Shown piece after piece: positions 1 to 12,300 of a stretch of 64,000 nt of DNA (its first letter is position 1; every line of letters begins with the position of its first letter). The DNA is taken from positions 39,499,638 through 39,563,637 of the forward strand of contig NC_133398.1 in NCBI RefSeq assembly GCF_047511655.1, in the 5' to 3' direction. The DNA is from Castor canadensis (taxonomy: Eukaryota > Chordata > Mammalia > Rodentia > Castoridae). Under the pieces are notes generated by a model. It was given only the letters and a program-made list of their open reading frames with translations. It searched no databases and was not told the origin of the DNA. Made by a program: the position numbers and the translations under genes.

Positions 1-116
1 TTTTTTTTTTTTTTTTTTTGAGATAGGATCTCCTGAGCTATTTGCCCAGGTTGGCTCCCAACAGTGATCCTCCTGTATAGCTAAGATTACAGGTGGGAGC
101 CACTGGTGCCCAGCTG
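1..116 (-). repeat. B1-like SINE, cut by the window edge
   Basis: T run, GAGATAGGATCTCCTGAGC, and an end in GGGAGCCACTGGTGCC. Only the 7SL-like half is visible. Confidence 0.75.
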
Positions 117-1259
117 AAGTTAATACTCTCAACACATAAACTCTCAGCAAAAATACAGGAATAAAATAAATCACCAAATAAAAATTTAGGAACTGAAAAA
201 TATCTGCAATTAAAAAACAGCCTCTAATGGTAATGAGAAAGGAAAAAATTCCAGTGGAATTTAAAAAATGTGAAGAGCAGAGAGAGAGAAAAGAAAAAAA
301 AGATGGAAAGATGGACAGAGTCCCCAAGTCTACCACAACAGTATCACCAGGTCTAATCTTTGTGTCTTTGGAGATCTCAAAGAGACTCTAGAAGGGAAAG
401 AGTTTATCTCTAAGACTTGAACTCAATCTAAGGTTTTCTTAACTTTTAGCAGTGTTTTGCAATACTTGGCTGGAATCACCTGGAGAGCTTTTAGTACTCC
501 AGAGGCAGCGTGGGATGTAATTCATTGTTAAAGTACTTTTCTAGTATATTCAAGGCTCTGGGTTAGATCTACAGCACCATAGAACTAACAACAAAAACAA
601 ACAAAGCAAAACAAACAAAAGCCTTGTGGAGGTTCAGAATCTACCAAAAGAGAATCTGATTCAATTGCTCAGAGATGGAGACTCAGTATTGGTGTTTTAA
701 AATGATTCTAATATGTAGCCAGGGTAAGAACTACTGCTATAGAATTTTATGAATAGGGGAACAACCCAAAATGGAGAAAGTGGTCAACTGTGCCTTCTAG
801 TCCTGGTAAGTATAAAAGGGCAGGTTTTAGGGCATCCATTCCTTTCACACATGGTACTATCTGATCTGTACCACTTTTGATGTTCTCCGAGTCACAACCA
901 GGGTCCATTTCTGCAAAAACTTTGGAAAGAGTGTTTCTTATTACTAAATTTACTTAAAATGCAAGCTATAGGAAGGAATAATTTAAGTAAGTAAGTCCCT
1001 GAGGATGGACCCAAGCAAGCAACCATGGACAGGGAGCAGCTACCTGCCTAGCAGATTGCAAACCATCCTGCTTGTTAGCTTACTATGAAATAGCCCAATT
1101 CCACTGACCATTCCCCAGCACTACCACCCCAGTTCCATATAGAAGAAGTTGTGTTTTGCTCTTAGATTTGAGTAATAAAGCAAGAATTACCACTGTTTTG
1201 ATTACTTGGCAGACTCTGTACCAAACCTCTGAGGTACATTAAATTCATTTAATTTTCAT

Positions 1260-1400
1260 AGGACTTTCTGAGGTAATATTATTCAGATCATTATTATTTT
1301 ACGAATGCAGAAACTCAGGCTTAGAGAAGCTAAATAACTTGTCTAAGGGTCACATTACTACTTTAGTGACTCTAATCCAAGATTAAAACCTTTGTATGAA
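1260..1400. repeat. MIR-like fossil
   Basis: GAATGCAGAAACTCAGGCTTAGAGAAGCTAAATAACTTG resembles the MIR core (plus sense). Confidence 0.6.
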
Positions 1401-1485
1401 GTCAAAGACTGTAGAAATTTATTTGTAACTGATCAACTGTTTTTTTATGAGTATGCAGTTTTCTTATCATATAGAAGCCAGTAAG

Positions 1486-1563
1486 AGGGACTGAAGGCAT
1501 GGCTTAAGTGGTACAAAAGCATCAGGCCTTGAGTTCAAACCCCAACACCAACTAAAAAAAAAG
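1486..1563 (+). repeat. tRNA-like SINE monomer
   Basis: GGCATGGCTTAAGTGGTACA and GAGTTCAAACCCCAACACC, then an A run. Confidence 0.7.
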
Positions 1564-1684
1564 GGCAGCAACTAAGATACACTCAAATGCTGGCTATTAT
1601 AGGGAAGAATTCACATTCTAAAAATACTGTCAGATAGGATGCTACATCATGCGTTTTCCCAGGCTGTCCTATACACTCTCTTGG

Positions 1685-1895
1685 ACCTGGATATCACTGG
1701 GGGATAAACTATCTGAATCTTTGTGTGTATGTGTAACTCAGGGACCTTAAGCCACTCAACCAGCTCCTTTTGTGATGAAGCTTTTTTCAAAATAGGGTCT
1801 CATTAACTATTTCCCCGGGCTGGCTTTGAACTGAGATCCTCTCGATCTCTGCCTTCTGAGTAGTCAGGATTACAAGCATGGGCCACTGGCACCTG
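1685..1895 (-). repeat. Dimeric SINE
   Basis: Right half degraded (CCACTCAACCAGCTCC); left half GGGTCTCATTAACTATTTCC to CATGGGCCACTGGCACC. Confidence 0.75.
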
Positions 1896-1954
1896 GTTGA
1901 ATCTTCTTTTTAGAAGTCAGCTATGTAATACAGTGAACTGGTTTTGGAAACTCC

Positions 1955-2110
1955 AGTCCCATCATGTCCTAGCACTGTGACTCTGGCAAGATGCTTGGCC
2001 TTTCTGAGTTTCATTTATAAAGTGAGGCTCACTGAGCTGTGGTATGAATTCAACAAGCTAACTTATGTAGAGTGCCTGGTACAGAGTAAGTGCTCAGTAA
2101 ATGTTACCTT
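1955..2110. repeat. MIR-like fossil
   Basis: GTGACTCTGGCAAGATGCTTGG, TGAGTTTCATTTATAAAGTG and GAGTAAGTGCTCAGTAAATGTT match the MIR reverse half. Confidence 0.65.
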
Positions 2111-2550
2111 ATTACTCTTCACCCCATCCTGTTACATGCTAACCAGGTATGTTTATTCAAAGCTACCAGCAAAGCATGTCTACCAGGAATCCCCAGAGGT
2201 CTAGCATTCCAACTTACAGGTTACAGGAATGTGGGCAGTCCTGGCCAGGCTGCTTCTTTCTACAAACCTCACCACAACTATGTGGAATTTCATTTCTGCT
2301 CCATTCAGGATTCTTTACCTTGCCTAAAACATATCAGATCAAAGAGTTAATGCTACAAATTTCAATTATGTCCTCGACTTATTACCTAGAAAAGACAAAA
2401 AGTTATTTTTATTTGTAAAAATGCCATTTTCATTAATAAACACAATCTGTCTTTAATCTATGATAAAAACCTAATAGATAAAAATTCTGTAAATGAGCCC
2501 TGGACTGATAAAGGATTATCTGTGGTAAGAATCAGAATGAAATAAGGGAA

Positions 2551-2645
2551 GAGGGCTGGGAATACAGTTCAGTGGTAGAGGCCTTATTTAAAATGCACCA
2601 TGTCCTGGGTTTGATCCCCTGCACAGGAAGGAAAGAAGGGAGGGA
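2551..2645 (+). repeat. ID-like SINE
   Basis: GGGCTGGGAATACAGTTCAGTGGTAGAG, then TCCTGGGTTTGATCCCC; closer to a classic rodent ID element than to the dimer's right half. Confidence 0.65.
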
Positions 2646-3696
2646 GGAAGCACTGGGTGAAAAGGGAAGAAGCTGTAAGATAGAAAGGACATAAATCCCC
2701 TAAACAGTAGGAACTCACCTATTCTAAAGGTATAAAGTCATAAAAGGGATATTATTTCATAAATCAATGTCACTGCATAAAGCCTTACTGAAATCCTCCT
2801 TGGATTTAGCACAGAGGTAGAAAGAGTAAAACCCAAGTCAGAGGACTCTTCCTTGCCCTTGAGGAATCTGTCCTAACTTAGGCACTCTAGAAGGGAAATG
2901 ATAGCCATCCCAAGCCTTTGCTTCTGCTTTTTTCTCTATATGCTTTCTTTGGGAAATTTTATTTATATTGGGAGTTTCAAAACACCTAAAGATCAGTGAT
3001 TCCCAAATCTGCATTTTCTACTTTGCCTGCCCTAAGACTTCAGTCTCAGTCTCACATGTCCAACCACCTGCTGAATATCTCTGCTTGGGGTTTCTTTCAC
3101 CTCAAACTATCTACAGCCAGAGTTTACATCTTTCCTCTAGAGTCCCTCCCTCTTCAGTGTTCCCTACTTCTGTCAGTGACACCATCACTGTCAATCACGC
3201 TCATTAAAACTATAGTCATTGCTGACTCCTCTTTTTTTTTCCACATTTTTTAGTTACTAAGTCTTGTCAAGTTTTCCTACAGTATCTCTTACCTCATCTC
3301 CCCTCCTACTCTTGCTCTTACCTTACTACTAGCCAAAACCTCATCTCCAGACTATTACAAAAGCTGCTTTTCTTTCTTACTCCAATAAAGTGATCTGGTT
3401 TTGCCCTAACATTTTTTATGGTTCTACCTCTTTTCCCTGAGTCAAAATGATGTCTTTGTTGTCTTTTCCCTGCCAGGATTCTGTTACACCCGTTTCTTAC
3501 TCCTTACCTTTTTATCTACTAGGGTCTCAACTACTCCTTCTCAACTGCAACTACCATCCTGAAGTCCTCACATCTCTTTAAATATCCCTACCCGCCCACT
3601 GGACATCTCTCACTGGATGTCATCCATTCCTTAAACTGACTTATAACCTGAACCCATTGTCCCCACAAAACCTGGTGTTCTCGCTCTCTCTTTTTT

Positions 3697-3907
3697 TTCT
3701 TTTGGCAGTTCTGGGGTTTGAACTCAGGGCCTCACACTTTCTAGGCAGGCACTCTACCACTTGAGCCACTCCACCAGGCCTTTTTTGTGTTGAGTGTTTT
3801 CAAGATACGGTCTTGCCAACTCTTTGCCCATGCTGACCTCAAAACTTGATTCTTCTGATCACTGCCTCCCAAGTAGGTAGAATCATAGGCATGACCCACT
3901 GGAGCTG
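3697..3907 (-). repeat. Dimeric SINE
   Basis: CTGGGGTTTGAACTCAGGGC to TGACCCACTGGAGCTG. Confidence 0.85.
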
Positions 3908-4143
3908 AATGAACCTAGTCTTCTTGACCTACCTTTTCTCTGGTAAAATCATTTCCTTTCACACTTAGGTTGTCCCCTTCTCACTGCTGTTAATTCCTGT
4001 TTATTTCTGAAATCTTTACCTTTTCCTTTCCATTCTACTCATCATAGATTCTTACTATTCTTTATTTGATTATATGTCCCCAAACTGTTTAAGCTTCAAA
4101 ATACTCTCATGGCCAACAACTAATCTCCACAAAAACTGACATT

Positions 4144-4264
4144 CTAGTCAGGTGTGGTAGTGTGCACCTGTAGTTCCAACACTTGGGAGTCTGAGGCAGG
4201 AGGATCACTTGAGCCCAGGAGCTCAAAACCAACCTGACCCAGCACTACTAAAAAAAGAGAAAGA
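4144..4264 (+). repeat. B1-like SINE
   Basis: GTCAGGTGTGGTAGTGTGCACC and GGCAGGAGGATCACTTGAGCC. Confidence 0.75.
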
Positions 4265-4633
4265 AAATTGATGCTCTTAGTGACTTCAAATGAAGTTAAA
4301 ATATTTAAGCCTTGAATCGAAGGCTTGGCTTTACCTTTCTAGTCATCTTCCCAGTCATTTCCTACTCCTCCACCATCATACAGGCTGGGCTCTGTAATTG
4401 GATAACTTCCTTCTCTCCCAATAGAAGCCTTACTGTTTTTGAACTTCTGCTTATACTATTTTCTTCAAAAAAATGTATCTACCAAGATTTTACCTAGTTT
4501 TCATGCCCAGTTCAATTCTACCTCCTTCACAATGGCTTCCCTTAATCATCCAGCCAGATGTCATAACTCACCCCAAAAACTTCCCATAGTACTTTGCATT
4601 TCTAGTAAAACATCAGTTAACTGTGTCTTTTTG

Positions 4634-4730
4634 TTTCTTCATTTGTTGAGACAGGATCTCACTATGAAGAACAAGTTGACCTTGAACTCATAATCCTCCT
4701 GACTTAGCCTCCCGAGGACTGGGATTAACT
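4634..4730 (-). repeat. B1-like SINE
   Basis: GAGACAGGATCTCACTATG to CCTCCCGAGGACTGGGATT. Confidence 0.7.
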
Positions 4731-5139
4731 ACATCTTAATTCTTAGACTATAAGCTCTGGAGAAGTCAATCAATAGTCCATTTCCCTGTTTCTTCAAAAC
4801 ACCTGGTACATTCATAAATTCTCAGTGAAATTATATTAAAATTAATGATATCATGAAAGAAGAGTATGGGTCAAAGCATAAGGTAAATAAAGCCTTTATC
4901 TGCATTCTCACATTATTTTACCTCCTAGATTATCTTTACCTTCATTCCACACTTTTATACCTTCTTAGAGTCTTTTATATAAGCCTTTAACAAGATTTTT
5001 AATTATACTGCAGTACTTTATTTAAATTTTGTTTAAAGTAATTAAGTCTTAGTGTTCTTCTACTTGCCCAATTTTCTATTGATCTCTTATTTCCAGTTTT
5101 ATGCTGCCTTTCCGGTACTATATTCAAGACTATTCATTC

Positions 5140-5241
5140 CTGACTGGAGGTGTGGCTCAAGCAGCCGTAGAGCACCTGCTTTGCAAGTTCAAAGCCATGA
5201 GTTCACACACCCCAGTACCACCACAACCACCCCCCCAAAAG
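5140..5241 (+). repeat. tRNA-like SINE monomer
   Basis: GACTGGAGGTGTGGCTCAAGC and CACACCCCAGTACCACC. Confidence 0.75.
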
Positions 5242-5370
5242 AATATTCATTCTCTCAACTAATACCAATTTAGTATCTAGTAAGGCTTGGATTTTGGCAA
5301 TAAAACATATAAGATCAACCGATTCTGAACAAAAGAGAGGCCAAAATAAGAAAGGGTAACAAAAAGAAGG

Positions 5371-5460
5371 GTGACTGGTAATAACAGCTTAGTAGCAGAG
5401 TGCCTGCCTAGCATGTATGGGTTTGAGTTCCAATACCACCAAAAATAAGAAAAGAAAGAA
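5371..5460 (+). repeat. tRNA-like SINE monomer
   Basis: GTGCCTGCCTAGCATGTATGG and GAGTTCCAATACCACC. Confidence 0.65.
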
Positions 5461-6266
5461 CATTTTGACAGTCAATGAATTCAACAAAGGACTGAATCTA
5501 GAAGACAAACAGTTGATGGTCAATAACCAACTTTTGGTGAAAACTACTAGTTAAATAATGGAAAGAATATAAGCAAATTGGTTAGAAAACCAAGGAGAAA
5601 GGATTGGTTGTAAAGCATATGCCTAGAAAACTAAGGAAAGTATGTAAAAAAGGAATAGGAAATGCTAATCATGTCAAGAAAGAAATGGTCAAAGCTGTCA
5701 AGGGTGGACATGTTGCAAAAAGGTTAAGAATCTGTTAATCAGACCCATGCAGGCCAGGGAGGGATCACTGATGACTAAGAATACAGTTTCATTGAGGCAA
5801 AAAGGAGAGAAGCAAAAAATTCAATGGTTCAAAGAGGGAGACAAATAGTTAAGAAACAAAAGCTGAAATATTAACTAGATGAAGATTAGTCATTAAAGAT
5901 GAGAAAGACATACAGGAAATAGGCTAGCAGTAGGAATGAGCTCACTCACACTGTCTGAATCAGAAATATCAAAGCTGTTACAGTTACAGCTAAAAGGGAG
6001 ACACATCAACACCTGCCTCTGCCACCTTGTCAGCTGTGGTCTCAAGCTAAGACCAAGAAGGCCCATCTCCACAACAGCATGGCAAGAGCACAAACGCCCA
6101 TGACTAACTGTGTGGTGGACCACATGAGTATGGTCTTCTAGACTCATATCTTTGAAATCTTATTAGTAACCTCTAAAACAAGATGAGCAGAATACCTTTG
6201 CTGGACTGAGCACTGAAGTACAATGCATGAAGTGAAAGACAATCCAGTGTATGCAAACAAACTTAC

Positions 6267-6344
6267 CACAGAAACAAGTGTAGGTATTAGGAACATGTGC
6301 AGAAACATTTTGACAGGCAGGGCACCTCCAACCACTCTGGCCAT
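6267..6344 (-). CDS. NFX1: NFX1 coding exon 4 (RING-type finger, last ligand pair)
   Basis: A 78-nt exon after ATGACAG. It reads [13 protein letters not shown] and on to TYTCFC, ending TGTG before donor GTAAGT. It completes the RING-type finger; the following Cys-rich repeats are outside the window. Confidence 0.92.
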
Positions 6345-9300
6345 CTGTCATAAAAATGAGAGTATGTCAAATAAATTTTCTTCTAGATGCACAAGTAAGA
6401 CTCAGAAGTAGAGTGTATGCTTTACTAGGCTTAGGCCCCAGCACCCCTGCCCCAAAGAGCACAAGAAATTTTTTATTTTAATTTTTTTCATATGTGCATA
6501 CAATGTTTGGGTCATTTCTCACACACACCCCCACCGCCCCCTCCCTCCCTTATCCCCCACCTTACCCCTCGTTACCCGGCAGAAACTATTTTGCCCTTAT
6601 CTCTAATTTTGTTGAAGAGAGAGTATAAGCAATAATAGGAAGGACCAAGGGTTTTTGCTAGTTGAGATAAGGATAGCTATACAGGGAGTTGACTCACATT
6701 GATTTCCTGTGCATGTGTGTTACCTTCTAAGTTAATTCTTCTTGAACTAACCTTTTCTCTAGTTTCTGGTCCCCTTCTCCTATTGGCCTCAGTTGCTTTA
6801 AAGTATCTGCTTTAGTTTCTCTGCGTTGAGGGCAACAAATATTATCTAGTGTTTTAGGTGTCTTACCTATCCTCATATCTCCCTTGAGCACAAGAAATTT
6901 TTAAATACTTAATTCTATAGGAAGTCACACTATTGAGGCAGAGACAATAATTTCAACATCGATTACATCAGATATTTAAGAAACAAATTCATAAAACAAA
7001 ATGTTTTGCTTAAATACTGCATTTGGGCTTATATTTGAAAGGACTTTAAGATACAGTGAATCAAGTAGGTATATCCATGTTCAACTATGCCTAGTATCAA
7101 CATTATCTGAATCTTGGCTTGAAAAAAACCAGAATAAGCTATTTGAGTATATGTAGGAAAACCCAGATGTTCTGAATTAGAGAGCCACAGTTCAGTCAGG
7201 AAGCATTAATAGTAACATTTGCATCATCCGTAAATACTAGTATATGTTGGGAAAAGCCTAAATATACTATAGAGATTTGTGAAAGGCAAAAACAACTTCA
7301 ACATCCTGAGGGAAATTAAACAACTGCTTTATATAAATTTTAAAGTGAACTATATAATAATTGCTTTCTATAGTTGACACTTTGGTGAAAGCTATAATTT
7401 TCAATAAAAATTTTACCATATTCCATAAATATTTTAATTTTGTTATATTTAGATGGTTTAAGATCTACAGTTTAATTCTGATCATCTGAAACATGTGATC
7501 AAGGCAACATACACTACTTGCAAATAAAGTATTTAATAGGATTTAGATAGTATCTTTAAGGCTACATTTATAACCCGAATGAGAATGTAAGTATTTAAGA
7601 AGAGAGAAATAACGACCTGCTTGAGATGCTGGAGACCTTGCCCATTTCTTTATGCAGTTAAGATGAAATACATGATAGCAGCTCTGACAACTCCACACCG
7701 GAGCTGTGACGCGAACCAATTCACAGCATACCATGCACTCATATTTTTCTGTTGTTAGTTGTTCAATCAGAGAACCTGTTTAAAAGACAGAACAAAAGAG
7801 AGAAAGAAACTCTTTTCCTTGCTTTAATTAATCAAGGATTAAGTCATTTGGGAAGAGAATCTAAATGCAGACTTTAAGGGATATTTGCTTCTGAGTAAGA
7901 TGTCTATTCAGATTTTGTGGCAAGGAAGGGGCAGGAATATGCTGAACTAAAGGAGACATTTAGGTGAGGATTCCTATAACTGAGGAAATATTCCCAAGAA
8001 CCTGCCCAGGAAAATATCAGAGTAAACATATACTTCTCATAACACAGCTAGAGCATCCTTGGGATGCTATTGTTTTTCAGGTCCAAATAAGTTAAAATAA
8101 AATCACACATTAAAAAAAATAAATAAAATCACTGAACTTAAATACAAATACTGTGTTAAAACACTTTATACAGTTTACTTAATTCTCTTAACAAGGCTGC
8201 AGCACATGTACTATTTTACAGGTGAAGAAATTGAGGTTCAGGGCAACCTCTTTCCATTTCATGTGGGAGCTTTGCTCTTAATAAACTTCTTGTCTACAGT
8301 CAAAGAAAAAAAAAAGTTACTGAAGCCCAGAGTACACAGACTGATTACACAAGTCACATAAAACTAGAAACTTTAAAATTCAAATTTATCAATATCTGAC
8401 TCAAAAACTCACATTTTAATCATTCTATAATACTGTTTCTTCTAAGTTACTGTAATCCCAGCTACTTGGGAGGTGGACACAGAAGGATCACCAGTCCCAG
8501 CAATGTTGGCAAGATCCTTTCTCAAAAACAAAGTAAAGTAAGGGATTAGGGGAGGGAGTCATAGCTCAAGCTCAACTGGTAGGCAAGCTCAAGGCCCTGG
8601 ATTAGTACAAAAAAGAAAAAAGAAAAAAGAAGGAACATCCTGAGACTATAAATTCTGTGGACAAGGGCAAGGCCAAGTGACCTTGTTCAAGATAGAACTT
8701 CCAGTGTCTACCAATAATTACAAAGTGAATGAAGGGATAAAGGCATCTGCCTTCCTAGTGATATCTAGTATGTTTCCTAACTTCTTGTCCTGAAAGTTAA
8801 GGCTTTACCAAAGTTTTTGGAATAGCTCTCCCCACCTAGGGAATGCCTGGAATAAAGACACTTAGTGTAGCTGATTAAAGGGAAACCTAAAGCTGGTGTG
8901 GCAGTTCTTGTCTGTAATCTGGCACTCAGAAGCCTAAGGCAGGAGGATTGCAAGTTAGGGGCCAACCTAAGCTACACAGCAAGACCCTGTCTCAAAAACT
9001 TAAAATAACAAAACCCTGCCATGGGATTGGTAGCACAGCTCAAGTGGTAGAGCAGTAGGGCACCTGCCTAGCAAGTGCAGGGCCCTAAATTCAATCTCCA
9101 GTACTACAAGAAACAAACAAAAACACTCTGCCGCAACATTGCTTTGCTTCACATGCATATTGAGGTCCCAAGAAGGATTGCTTGATGAAGCAAGCAACTA
9201 GAAGAACTACAGACGAGTTTAAAAACAAGTACTGGGGCCAGGCACTGGTGGCTCACACCTGTAATCCTAGCTACTCAGGAGGCAGAGATCAGGAGGATTG

Positions 9301-12300
9301 CAATTCAAAACCAGCTCCGGAGGAATAGTTCATGAGACCCTATCTCAAAAAAACCCATCACGAAAAAGGGCTCACAGAGTGGCTCAAAAAGAGCTTCTGC
9401 CTAGCGAGCATGAGGCCCTGAGTTCAAACCCCAATGCCGCCCTCCTCCCCTCAAAAAACAGGTAATAGGGGCAGAAGGAGTGGCTCAAGTGGCAGGGTGC
9501 TGCCTAGCAAGTACAAGGCCCTGAGTTCAAGCTCCAGGACTTGAACTCAGGGAGCTGGAGAGGAACGAGCACTGAGCAGGGGATGGCAGCTTCATGGGCC
9601 ATGCTATATCACCCTAGTCTGGCCTCAAACTCATTATGTCTATCCCAGGATGACCTCCAACTTACAATCATCTGCTGATCTGCCTCAGCCTCCGAGTGCT
9701 GAGGTTATATGCAACGCACCACCACACCTGGCTATTTAGCCTTGATATGATTTACATGCAGAGGCAAATAAGGGATGTCTTCAAAGAGTGCAAGAGGCTG
9801 ATTTGAAATGAGGAAGGGACTGGAGGTGTGGCTCAAGTGGTAGAGTACCTGTTTTGCAAGCCCTGAGTTCAAACCCCAGTCCCCTCCACCCGTGCCCCCC
9901 GCCCCCAAAAAAAGAAGCAATGAAATGAGAAGGGAAACTGTGAGGACAGACTGGTTGCTATGCTGCTCCAGAGGATAAAACCCAAAAAGCACAGAAAGTA
10001 TAAGAAAGAAGTTTTCAGTTCAAGGTAAGGATGTAGTGTCTCAACAGTCAAAAGGACACAGCTACTTGTTTAAATGCAGGACGATTACAAAAAAAAAAAA
10101 GATACAGTATTTGCTTCTAACTGGTTTATAGACTAGGGGAGGTTTATAGACAAGGGGATACATAAATTATGGTTTCCAGTGTTAAATTCTGAAACAGAAA
10201 CATGTATAAATAACAGAAAGGGGCTGGAAGAAATGAACGCTATCTATAAAGATGAGTAAAGGTAATTAATATGTAACTAGCTTTTGAAACATCAAAAGAA
10301 TTTACCAGTGAGGAACTGGGCACGGTAGTACATGCCTACCATCACAGCTACTTGGGAGGTGGAGATGAGGAGGATTGAGGTTCAAGGCCGACCTTGAGCA
10401 AAAAGTTAGTGAGACCCCCCCATCTCAACAAACGAGCTGGTAATTCCATGGAGAGGCATAGGTAGAAGGATTTATCTGGGCAAAAAGCAGGAAACCTTAT
10501 CTGAAAAGTAACTAAAAAAGGCATCAAGGGCTGGGAATGTGGATCAAGTCGTAAAGTATTTACCTTGTAGGCATGAGGCCCTGAGTTAAACTCCAGTATT
10601 GCCTCCCTCTCCACAAAAAAAATCACCAGTAATATAGGAACTCTATGCAGAAAGAGTTGAATACAACAGCACAGAAAGGCAAAACAGTATAGAATCCAGG
10701 AAATAAAAATGGTAGAAACTGAAGCAACAGATGAGAGATTGTTGAGAAAAGTAGAAGCCAGAGTCTGCAGGTGATGAGAACCAGTAAATGGAAGTAAGCA
10801 AGGCAAGCACAGAGTTCAAGATGTATTTTAGATGAGCTGAAAAAGGGAAATTAAGAGATGGTGAGACAGTTAGGAACTGCTGCAACTGAGCAGACAGATA
10901 AGACAAGGCAGAATGAAACCAGCAGAAGCAGTAGACATATCATCATCCCGTTTCTGCTTTCACAACTCAAAAAACTCATTTAACTATTATCTGCATTATT
11001 TATTTATTTATTGAAGATCTGGGGTTTGAACTCAGGTCCTCATGCTTGCTAGGCGGGTGCTCTTAATGCATGAGTCACTCAACCAGCCCTTTTCTTGTGA
11101 TGGTTTTTTTCTAGATATGGTCTCACCAACTATTTGTCCAGGGCTACCTTTGAAGTGCAATCCTCCTGATCTCTGCTTCCTGAGTAGCTATGATTATGGC
11201 ACCTGGCACCTATTATCTGCATTTTCAAAAACTCTTTAAAAGTACCTTATTTGGGGGAAAAAAAAATCCTTGTTTTTATTTGCTTAGGATAAATATAACA
11301 CCAATTAAGTGGTTACCTCCTAGGAAAGAAAACAATGGGTAGTAGCAGAACCAACGCAGATGGTAAATTAAGATAGAAAAAGAGAGCTGAGGGAGTAGCT
11401 CAAGCAATAGAGTGCCTAACTAGTAATGTGAGGCCCTGAGTTCAAACCCCAATGCTGCCCAAAAAAAAAAAAAGAGTCTGGGTGTGTGGATTAAGTGGTA
11501 GAGTGTTTGCCTAGCAAGCACCTTAAGGCACTGAGTTCAACCCCAGTACAGCCAAAAAAAAAATAAAATAAAACAAGATAAAGACTTTTTAATATGCTAA
11601 TTAAAAACAGAAGAAAAGAGACTTCACTGTGTACCTTTTAATATTTCTGGTTTTTAAATTATGTGAATATATTACTTAAAAATAATATCTAAAAATATAT
11701 TTTTACCCATTTAGGCATTTACCTGTATGTGTTTCCACATTCTTCAGCACATGGTTCTGTTTGCCTCGAAGGATAGGGGTTATCACTTGAGGGTCCTGCC
11801 TCCTTACAGCATTTTTCTCTTGGTCAACCCTTCTGGAAGATTTGTTGATGACTGCCAAATTCCCCCTGTCACAGGCTGATTTTGTTGGTCTTTCACTGAG
11901 ATTATCCTTTGGTATGGAAGCCATGTTGTTTTTGGGTCCTGTATTTATATGTCGTTGACCCTCCTGTTTTGATGGATTCCTGCCTGGTCGTGGTCTGGCC
12001 CCTTCCACTTCCCAAGGAGGCCTCTTCTGCGGGTATCTTCTCTGTTCATTTCGTCTAGCTCCATACCCATCCAATACTCCTTTTTTACAGGATGCATCTG
12101 AAGAATCAGGGTGGGAGGTCCCCACAGGTTTAGCATTTTCAGGTCCAGTATCCTCAGGTTTGGGAGTTATTTTGTTACCCCATTCACATTTGAGTTTCCC
12201 CTTGACTTTTGGTCCTCTACCATAGCTATATACAAAGTGCGCTGCTTTTTTGGGTTTTGCTCCCCTGGGATCTGCGCTGATAACTTCCTTCTCATTCTCA

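Larger units (their letters stand above)
1..6266. other. NFX1 intron 4 (left part): no coding exon found
   Basis: I searched the minus strand for the Cys-rich NFX1 repeats and found none, so exon 5 is off the window. The intron holds SINEs, MIR-like fossils (about 1260-1400 and 1955-2110) and AT-rich unique sequence. The open frames at 1944-3253 and 4312-4693 show no protein similarity I recognise. Confidence 0.6.
7776..11722. other. NFX1 intron 2
   Basis: Dominated by SINEs at 8451-8640, 8890-9122, 9232-9460, 9468-9545, 9594-9733, 9818-9916, 10314-10440, 10528-10623, 11010-11211 and 11386-11570, with a MIR-like piece near 8175-8250. Short open frames here are SINE shadows. Confidence 0.6.

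Noticed and set aside
5893-6147. Minus-strand frame just downstream of NFX1 exon 4, considered as exon 5
   Set aside because: Lacks the NFX1 Cys-His repeat pattern (for example HSCNLLCHPG) and a consistent splice phase.
9232-9460. tRNA-like blocks here and at dozens of sites, considered as tRNA genes
   Set aside because: They belong to SINEs: followed by A tails, joined to a 7SL-like half, repeated throughout, and not folding into intact cloverleafs by eye.
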